Assembly: GCF_051710625.1 (NCBI RefSeq) | Contig: NZ_JBPESN010000070.1 | Location: forward strand, 1-12,065 | DNA length: 12,065 bases | Direction of reading: 5' to 3' | From: JBPESN01 sp051710625 | GTDB lineage: Bacteria > Pseudomonadota > Gammaproteobacteria > Enterobacterales > Enterobacteriaceae | In this document: positions 6,262 through 12,065 of the stretch, piece after piece | Position numbering within the stretch: the stretch's first letter is position 1 | How the letters are laid out: each line of letters begins with the position of its first letter | The notes under the pieces: generated by a model | What the model was told of the DNA's origin: nothing | Seen by the model: the letters and a program-made list of their open reading frames with translations, nothing else | The model's database searches: none | Translations under genes and position numbers: made by a program

Positions 6262-6687
6262 GCCGGCCTGTTTTCCTCGGCGGCCAGCCTTATGCCGGGG
6301 CGTTATTAACGCCCTTTCGATCGCTTGACGATAATGGGCGCATCGCTTTGCCGTAACCGGTCTGTGGCGATCTCCGGAGCCGCCGTGCCACATCCCCCCT
6401 TAACCCGGCTTTCGGGTCAAAAACGAAAGATCGTGCGTCCCGGCCTACGCCATCGTGCGCCTCGTTGAGCTGATTCCAGGCGTCTGACTGTACCATTTCA
6501 TCCTTTCTCACGCGGCGGTGGCGCGCGACATACGGCGTTCTTATATGTCGCATTTCTCACCGATAAGGTCGCAAATACGACGTTTATCGCCAAAAAAGAC
6601 TGGTAAGCTCATAACCGGTTGCAACCGCATTTAGGCGGTTTCGGTCCCGGCCAGCGTTCCGCCGTCGACACTATTACAGGCGCATCT
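6262..6687. other. Intergenic region upstream of the ABC transporter remnants
   Basis: No intact gene is present over about 425 bp. This is where a substrate-binding protein gene or the operon promoter would be expected. One plus-strand frame is open for about 40 codons and ends KVANTTFIAKKDW at TAA 6604-6606. It might be the last debris of a gene lost by deletion, but I cannot assign it. No clear -35/-10 pair stands out. The AGG at 6678-6680 is a weak ribosome-binding site for the permease start at 6688. Confidence 0.4.
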
Positions 6688-7500
6688 ATGCGTATTTATC
6701 TGCTTCGCCGGCTGCTATTAGCGGCGTCGGTTATGTTGGTGGCCGTCTCGCTACTCTTTTGCCTAATATTTTTAGTGCCAGGAGATCCCGCGTCGGTCGC
6801 GCTTGGCCCGCGCGCCAGTGAGGCGCAAAAGCAGGCTCTGCGGGCTACCATGGGATTAAATTAGCCCGCACCGGTACAGATTGGCCGTTTCCTTGCGCGG
6901 GTGGTGCGCGGCGATTTGGGTGAGGATGTGCTGACCCATCGCCTGGGCAATCGTATTGGGTATTCTGCTCGGCTGTTGGGCGGCATTACGGCAGAACAGC
7001 TGGGCCGATCGGATTATCGGCGTGCTGTCTATCAGCGTTATCGCGCTGCCGGCGTTTATCGTGGCGATCTGGCCTCGCCGCTGCATGCGCTGGTACTACC
7101 GTCGCTGACGGTGGCGCTGGGCTGGATGGGCTATCTTTCCCGGCTGGTGCGGGCCTCCATGCTAGAAGTTCTGAAGGAAAACCATATCCGCACCTTCCGT
7201 GCATTCAGTATGCCTGACCGGCTGATCGCCCTGCGCTATGCGCTGCCAATTGCGGTGGTACCGGTAGTATCGGCGTTGGGAGTCGGCATTGGCTCGCTGC
7301 TTTCCGGCGCGGTGCTGACGGAAATCGTCTTCGCCCGGCCGGGGCTCAGCAAATTGGCGTTTGATTCAGTGATTTCCCGCAATTTCCCGGTAGTGATGGG
7401 TTCGGTCGTGGTGACGTCTGGTCTGTACGTTCTGGCTAACCTCCTCGCTGAGGTGATTAACAGCTGTCTCGATCCGCGCGTGCGGCAGGAGTTGTCATGA
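6688..7500 (+). pseudogene. DppB/OppB-type ABC transporter permease, multiply disrupted
   Basis: The start MRIYLLRRLLLAASVMLVAV with FLVPGDPASVALGPRAS is the classic first membrane helix and PGDP motif of peptide/nickel transporter permease B. A TAG at 6862-6864 interrupts it (GLN*PAPVQ; a CAG-to-TAG change is likely). The frame then continues to GDLGEDVLTHR, and shifts to another reading (WAIVLGILLGCWAALRQ...RIIGVLSISVIALPAFIVAI), which is real membrane-helix sequence. It returns to the first frame at ASPLHALVLPSLTVALGWMGYLSRLVRASMLEVL, the EAA-type loop region. The tail LDPRVRQELS ends at 7500. Missing residues around both shifts indicate small deletions; relatives are about 310-330 residues, against about 270 codons here. 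The stop overlaps the next start as ATGA. The product would have paired with the following permease in the inner membrane. Confidence 0.9.
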
Positions 7501-8421
7501 TAGAACTGTCAACGCCGGTCGGCGGCGCTTCGGCGCCGGCTATCGCCGCCACCCCGCCGCAGATAGGCATGGCGCGGGTACTGCGTCAGGTCTGGTCGAC
7601 CGGAATCGAACGCTTCGCATTACTCTGCGTCATCGCGCTGTTATTGTGCGCGCTGTTCGCCCCCTGGCTGGCGCCGCATAATCCCATCGCTATTAAGGCG
7701 GTCCTGCGGTTGAAGGGGCCGAGCATGGACTATTGGCTGGGCAACGATCAACTGGGGCGTGATATTCTCTCTCGGCTGATTTACGGCACGCGCGTTGCGA
7801 TGATGGTGGCTTTTGGCAGCACGGGCGGTGCCTTGCTGGTTGGGTTCACTGCTCGGGCTTGATGGCCGGCTACGGGCCGCGCCAGCTCGATACGCTGTGC
7901 GATTCGCTGATGTCGATTCCGATGATTTTGTTTGCACTGGCGGTAGTGACGCTGGGGGGCTCCAGTCCAGTCTAGCCACTATTATCCTCATCATTATTAC
8001 TTTCATGGTACCGGGGTATTTCCGGGTGGTGCGCAGCCAAACCCGGGTGCTCAAGCGGATGGAGTATATCTATATCGTCGCGGTTCGGGCCATGGGCGCG
8101 TCGCCGGTCAGCGTTGTCGTCCGGCATCTCATTCCCAATTTGACCGGCACCCTGCTGGTCATGGTGGCGATGGATATTCCCGCGGTGATCGCCATCAAGT
8201 CGGGTCTTAGCTTCCTCGGCCAAGGCATCCAGCCGCCGGACGCCAGCTGGGGCACGGTACTCAATGGCGGCTACTCCTACATCTGCCAGGCGCCGCATAT
8301 CGTTATCGTTGCCGGCATGCCGATCGTTCTCGCCACTCTGGGCTTCACCTTCCTCGGCGAGGCGCTGCGCGACGCGCTGGACCCCCTTACCGCCACCCAT
8401 ACCGGAGGCGATCGCGCATGA
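7497..8421 (+). pseudogene. DppC/OppC-type ABC transporter permease, two frameshifts
   Basis: The N-terminus has a first membrane helix (FALLCVIALLLCALFAPWLAP) followed by the family motif YWLGNDQLGRDILSRLIYGTRVAM. Near 7845-7855 the sense moves to another frame (LMAGYGPRQLDTLCDSLMSIPMILFALAVVTLGG), which ends at a TAG around 7976. It then resumes in the third frame with LATIILIIITFMVPGYFRVVRSQTRVLKRMEYI and the permease signature VRAMGASPVSVVVRHLIPNL. The ending GEALRDALDPLT is typical. All expected segments are nearly complete, so two small indels explain the damage and the lesion is probably young. The stop overlaps the next start as ATGA (8418-8421). With the preceding permease it would have formed the membrane channel for a peptide-like substrate. 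Confidence 0.9.
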
Positions 8422-9392
8422 CATTGCTCACTATTAATCAGTTAACCGTCAGCTACGACTCTCCTCGCGGGCCGTTACAGGCGGTACGCAACATCAACCT
8501 TACGGTCAATAAGGGCGAAGTCCTGGGATTGGTGGGCGAAAGCGGTTCCAGAAAATCGACGCTGGTCAGCGCCATGTTGACCCTACTGCCGCCCAACGCC
8601 CGGGCCAGCGGTGAACTGCGCTACCGCGGCGTCGACTTGCTAACGCTGCCGAAGGAGGGCCGACGCAAACTGCGCGGCAACGGTACCGCCACCGTCTCGC
8701 AGGATCCGTTTACCGCGCTTAATCCTGTGGTGACGATCGGTAAACAGCTAATCGCTTTTCAGCATCACAAGGGCGGTACGCGTGCGGAAAAACGCCTGCG
8801 CGCCCGCCATATACTGGAACGCGTAGGCATTTTCGATCCCGCCGGCCGGCTTACGCAATATTCCCATGAGCTGAGCGGCGGTATTCGCCAACGTATCGCC
8901 ATCGCCGCGGCGTTGCTTACCGAGCCGGAATTGCTGATAACCGATGAATCGACCACCGCGCTGAACGCCACGACGGAAATGCAGGTGCTGGAGATTCTGA
9001 AGGCCACCCAGAAACTGGTGGACGGCGCGATTATATTTGTTACCCACGATTTGTATCTGGTCAGCGCGCTGTGCGACAAGGTGGCGGTCATGTACGCCGG
9101 TGAAGTTGTGGAGGTGCGGGGCCAATAGAGCGTTTGTTTGCCACGCCATCGCATCCCTATACCCAGGGCGGCGCTGCTGGCCTGCGATCCGGCGCGTATC
9201 CCCGGCGTCGGCCGCGAATTGCCGTTCATCGCCGGCGCCGTTCCTCCGCCCGGCGGCGAGCGGGTCAGATGTCCTTTTGAGCCCCGTTGCGCCTCGGCCT
9301 TCGGGCCGTGTCGCTGTGTGACGCCGGCTTTAACCTGTCTGGGAGAAGATGATTGGACAGTACGTTGCCATAGGATCGGTTCGCATGCTTGA
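8418..9392 (+). pseudogene. DppD/OppD-type ABC transporter ATPase, frameshifted
   Basis: The first 236 codons form an ABC ATPase core. It has Walker A as GESGSRKST (normally GESGSGKST), Q-loop VSQDPFTALNP, signature LSGGIRQRIAIA, Walker B region ELLITDEST (family consensus ADEPT), and H-loop VTHDL. The Gly-to-Arg change in Walker A would by itself be expected to impair nucleotide binding. The frame ends at TAG 9126-9128 after VVEVRGQ. The family C-terminus continues in other frames (PIERLFATPSHPYTQ, then ALLACDPARIPGVGRELP and the Cys-rich RCPFEPRCASAF...LTCLGEDDWTVRC), so at least two indels lie between 9118 and 9172. That Cys cluster is characteristic of the oligopeptide/dipeptide ATPase C-terminal extension. 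The reconstructed end at 9392 overlaps the next gene's ATG (9385) by 8 bp, the spacing of a tight operon. Confidence 0.9.
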
Positions 9393-9884
9393 AATTAAAG
9401 ATTTGGTGGTGCGCTATTGCACCGGTAGTCTCTTCAGCCGGTTCAAACCGGGTGCGGTGCGATCAGTGAATATATTGACCGGTGTTGCCTACATGTGGCG
9501 TCGGGCAAGACGCTGGGCCTTATCGGCGAAAGCGGCAGCGGCAAAACCACCCTTGGCCGGGCAGTGATCGGTCTGACGCCGATTAGCGGCGGCATGGTAC
9601 AGGTCAACGGCCGCGAGCCCCAGGACGCCAGCGATTGGTCCTGGCGCGGGATCCGGTGCGACACCGGCCTGATCTTCCAGGATCCGATGGCGGCGCTCGA
9701 TCCGCACATGCGCGTGGAAAAGCTGGTGACTGAACCTTTCAGCGTCAACGGTCGCGAGATAGACCGCCGCGCGGGGGCGAGTCGACTGTTGTTGATGATC
9801 GGGCTACCGGCGGCGGTTATCGATCGTTACCCACATCAACTGGCGGGAGGACAGGCGCGGCGCGTGGCGGTAGCGCGGGCGCTG
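9385..9884 (+). pseudogene. DppF/OppF-type ABC transporter ATPase, frameshifted and truncated
   Basis: The ATG at 9385 gives MLEIKDLVVRYCTGSLFSRFK. A frameshift around 9455-9480 moves the sense to the frame that reads LHVASGKTLGLIGESGSGKTTLGRAV, with an intact Walker A. The Q-loop is LIFQDPMAALDPHM. The signature region HQLAGGQARRVAVARAL differs from the usual SGGQRQR. The sequence then leaves the ABC family at about 9885: Walker B, H-loop and the C-terminal extension are missing, and the frame runs straight into an MFS transporter sequence. About 165 codons remain of a usual 320-330. The deletion thus removed the second half of this ATPase. It cannot hydrolyse ATP productively, so the transporter is dead even if its other genes were repaired. 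Confidence 0.88.
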
Positions 9885-10686
9885 AATTCGGTGATTTTCA
9901 ACGACGCGCGCCTGATAGGGCCGGCGTTGGGCGGCGTATTGGTAGATACCGTCGGCGAGGGGTGGTGTTTCGCCTTTATTGCCGCCTCCTACGTGCCGCT
10001 GATCCTGTTCTTGTTCACCATCCGCATGTCGCAGCGCCCGCCGTCGACCCGGCTGAAAGGTTCGCTGCACGAGATGGGTGAGGGGCTGGCTCTTCTGCGC
10101 CAGGAGGCGCCGGCGCTGCGTATTCTGCTCTTGGTGGGGCTATGCAGTCTCACCAGCCGTGCCGTATTTTTCCTTTCTACCCATGCTGGCGGATACCGTG
10201 TTGCACGGCGGTCCTGCCGGTTCGGGCATTTTAATGAGTGTTACCGGCGTCGGCGCATTACTGGCGGCGTTACAGCTCACCTTTGTCGGTCAGATCGGCA
10301 CCATGGGGCCATGGCCGCTGCGGGCTACGGTCATGTTGGCGCTGGCGTAAGTCCTGCTGGGGCTGTCGCAGCATTTCTGGCTGAGGGCCATTATCGCCGC
10401 GCCCATCGGTTTTGCTATGCTCACCCAGAATCTGACCTCCAACTCGCTGTTGCAGCACCGGGTGCCGGATCATCTGCGCGGCAGAGTTATGTCATTTTAT
10501 TCGGTGATGCTGATTGGCACCGTGCCGATCGGCGCCATTATTTACGGCGGCGTGGCGGAGGAGATCGGCCTGCCGTTAACCCTGATTATTGGTGGCGCGT
10601 TATGCCTGGCGGGGGCAACGGTGATCTCTCTTTGGGATCGCGCGGACCGAAAGCGTCGGGCGCTGGCCTCGCACTCACTACTTTAG
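9885..10686 (+). pseudogene. MFS transporter (MFS_3/EntS-like), N-terminus deleted, fused to the ATPase remnant
   Basis: From about 9885 the frame reads NSVIFNDARLIGPALGGVLV, a conserved motif of MFS_3-type exporters such as EntS relatives. Membrane segments follow (CFAFIAASYVPLILFLFTI, and later ILLLVGLCSLTSRAV). Near 10150 a frameshift moves the sense to AVPYFSFLPMLADTVLHGGPAGSGILMSV. An in-frame TAA occurs at 10348-10350, after which VLLGLSQHFWLR...NLTSNSLLQHRVPDHLRGRVMSFYSV continues. That last part is the conserved loop and C-terminal half. It ends at TAG 10684-10686. Roughly the first 150 residues are absent. The protein would have been a drug/siderophore-type proton-driven exporter in the inner membrane; its substrate is unknown. 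The next gene begins 16 bp later. Confidence 0.85.
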
Positions 10687-10690
10687 CGAC

Positions 10691-10695
10691 AGGAG
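10691..10695 (+). promoter_or_regulatory. Ribosome-binding site of the hydrolase gene
   Basis: AGGAG lies 7 bp before ATG 10703 and fixes that start. It sits inside a short inverted repeat (GACAG-GAG-CTGTC, 10688-10700), so a small hairpin could cover it. Confidence 0.6.
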
Positions 10696-10702
10696 CTGTC
10701 CC

Positions 10703-11889
10703 ATGTCCCAAGCGTCATTCACCGTCGATTTTTCGCTACAGATAGCGTCCTATCGTCAGATTTTTGTGCCGCTGCCGGACGGCCCCCGCCTCGCTGCCCG
10801 GTTGTGGCTGCTTGAGCACGCCCCGCCAGAGCCGCTGGTGCTGGAGTGGATCCCCTACTGGCAGTCGGACAACACCGCGACGGGCGACGCCATGATGCAC
10901 GGGGTTTTCCCCACCCACGGTATCGCCGCCCTGCGGATCGATTTGCGCGGCAGCGGGAATTCCGACGGTCTGCAGCGCGATGAATACCTGGCGCAAGAGC
11001 AGGATGATGCGGTTGAGGTGATTGCCTGGCGGGCGCATAGCGAGCGCGATGCATTCTGGCGCGGCTCGATCTGTGAAGATTGTCAGGCTATCGAGTGCGC
11101 CGTCTATGCGGTTGGCGGCTGGACCGATGGCTATTGCGATGCCATTTTACGGTTGATGCAGCATCTAGATGCGCCGCGCAAAGGGTTGATTGTCCCTTGG
11201 ACCCACGTTTATCCCACTTGGGGGGGGGTGCCAGGCCCGGCAATTGACTTCCTAGGCGAATGTTTGCGCTTTTGGCGGCGATGGCTGCTGGGCGAGGAGA
11301 CCGGGATTATGGGTGAACCCATGCTGCGCCTTTGGCAAGGGGAAAGATTGCGGACCGATCCTCGCGGTATTACCCTGGGCGGACATTGGCTGAGCACGTC
11401 GGGCTGGCCGGCAAGCTACGCGCGGGTGACGTTCGGCGTACACCGGCTTACGCGTCCTAAGAGCGTCGCGCCGGGCGAGTCGTTCCGCGTCAGGTTATTG
11501 CTTAAAAGGGCGGCCTATCGCTCTTCAGCCGGCTGCCGGCGGCAGCTGGCGCTTTCTACCGCCTATTGGCCAATGGTTTGGGCCGAGCCGGGTCAAGGGC
11601 CGCTGCAGCTGTGGACGGACGACGCGTTATTACAGTTGCCGGGCCCTGGCGACGCCATTTACCGGCGACGGGCCGGCGTTTGGCGCGCCGTGCTCGGCGC
11701 CGCCTTATCCCCATGAGGTGGTGGCGCCGGAGGTGACCCGCCGCCAGGTGGAATGGGACGTTGGCGCGGGCGTACATCGGGTGGTCATGGACGCGCAACG
11801 GCAGCAAACGCAGATTGGCGAACTGCGCTTCGGCAGCCAAGGACACGAAGGTTATACCATTGGCGCGCTGGCGGAGAGCGCGCGCACGA
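10703..11889 (+). pseudogene. CocE/NonD-type alpha/beta hydrolase (peptidase S15 family), deleted and IS-truncated
   Basis: The start MSQASFTVDFSLQ leads into the family N-terminus (PLPDGPRLAARLWL, LEWIPYWQSDN, then LRIDLRGSGNSDGLQRDEYL). At about 11029-11040 the sequence jumps from AVEVIAW to RDAFWRGSICEDCQAIECAVYAVGGWTDGY. The family normally has well over 100 residues between, including the GxSxGG nucleophile Ser. The Asp region (GGWTDGY) and the His region (PWTHVYP) remain. The C-terminal jelly-roll is also shortened but retains GCRRQLALSTAYWPMVW. The frame closes at 11716. Homology continues in another frame from about 11679 (PPYPHEVVAPEVTRRQVEWDV...GHEGYTIGALAESART) and is cut by the IS at 11890. 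About 395 codons remain of about 650-680. Relatives hydrolyse esters, acyl or prolyl bonds in the cytoplasm or periplasm; the original substrate is unknown. Confidence 0.87.
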
Positions 11890-12065
11890 TGTAGTGGTCA
11901 ACTAAAACTAGCCACCGCGTTAGCGTTTTTCCAGTATTTATTTTCTGATTCGTTTGGTGGCAACCCGCCGTTATATTCATGCGGCCTGAGTGCGCTGTAA
12001 TATCCCACGATATAGTCGGTAATTTCATGAGCTGCTTCGCTGAAGCTTATGTAGCCCGTTACCGG
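11890..12065 (-). mobile_element. IS3-family insertion sequence, 3' part (right copy, inverted)
   Basis: The element starts TGTAGTGGTCAACTAAAA at 11890, the exact reverse complement of the terminus ending at 327. It reads leftward, so the two copies face each other with their 3' ends inward. It interrupts the hydrolase remnant after ...GCGCACGA. The other end is off-window. Confidence 0.88.
11898..12065 (-). CDS. IS3-family transposase, C-terminal 55 residues
   Basis: Read on the minus strand from the window edge, the frame is open from PVTGYISFSEAAHEITDYIVGYYSALRPHEYNGGLP to AVASFS and a TGA at 11898-11900. It matches the C-terminus of the left-copy transposase with several substitutions (for example PPNESENKYW against PRKESENRYW). 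The catalytic residues lie outside the window. The part seen is undamaged. Confidence 0.88.
   Translation of the reverse strand, partial: PVTGYISFSEAAHEITDYIVGYYSALRPHEYNGGLPPNESENKYWKNANAVASFS

Noticed and set aside
9495..10745. A functional ABC-MFS fusion protein of 416 residues
   Set aside because: It lacks Walker B and the MFS N-terminus, and after about 10150 the frame is no longer MFS sequence, so it is a deletion chimera with a frameshifted tail.
10719..11054. Minus-strand ORFs over the hydrolase gene
   Set aside because: They are antisense shadows of GC-rich coding DNA; the plus strand has clear family motifs.

Overview
The window looks like a chromosomal stretch of an enterobacterial gammaproteobacterium in the middle of genome reduction, most likely a Sodalis-allied insect symbiont. 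The housekeeping genes gmk, rpoZ and spoT have the order, spacing and protein sequence expected of Enterobacterales. Around them are insertion sequences, many frameshifted or deleted genes and long gene-poor stretches, as in recently host-restricted symbionts. The species call is inference, since I ran no searches.

Layout: (1) 1-327 is the 3' end of an IS3-family element. It sits 14 bp after the spoT stop, where trmH would normally follow. (2) 342-3768 on the minus strand is gmk-rpoZ-spoT, the guanine-nucleotide, omega-subunit and (p)ppGpp cluster. The gmk end is disturbed by a head-to-tail duplication of 671 bp, joined at a 7-bp microhomology and broken by a 100-N assembly gap. One gmk copy is probably intact once the gap is filled; the other is a 110-codon N-terminal fragment. 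(3) 4140-4565 is an intact MarR-family regulator on the minus strand. (4) 4566-5860 has no convincing gene. Its first ~780 bp are very AT-rich, with a SlyA/MarR-like palindrome and a few candidate microORFs. (5) 5861-6261 is a frameshifted VOC (glyoxalase-fold) gene. (6) 6688-9884 is a decayed peptide-type ABC transporter operon (two permeases, two ATPases) on the plus strand. Its start/stop overlaps are preserved, but each gene is broken. (7) The second ATPase runs in frame into the C-terminal two thirds of an MFS exporter (9885-10686), the result of a deletion. (8) 10703-11889 is a CocE/NonD-type serine hydrolase remnant that lost its nucleophile region and is cut off by a second IS copy. 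(9) 11890-12065 is that copy, inverted relative to the first.

The transporter, exporter and hydrolase were probably one transcription unit for importing and processing or exporting a peptide- or ester-like compound. Nothing in that unit now appears able to make a full-length product. Working genes here are probably limited to spoT, rpoZ, gmk (gap permitting), the MarR regulator and possibly the IS transposases. I found no CRISPR array, tRNA or rRNA, and no convincing new biological system. The most informative signals are the gmk duplication, the ATPase/MFS chimera, a Cys-to-Tyr change in SpoT, and the AT-rich regulator region.
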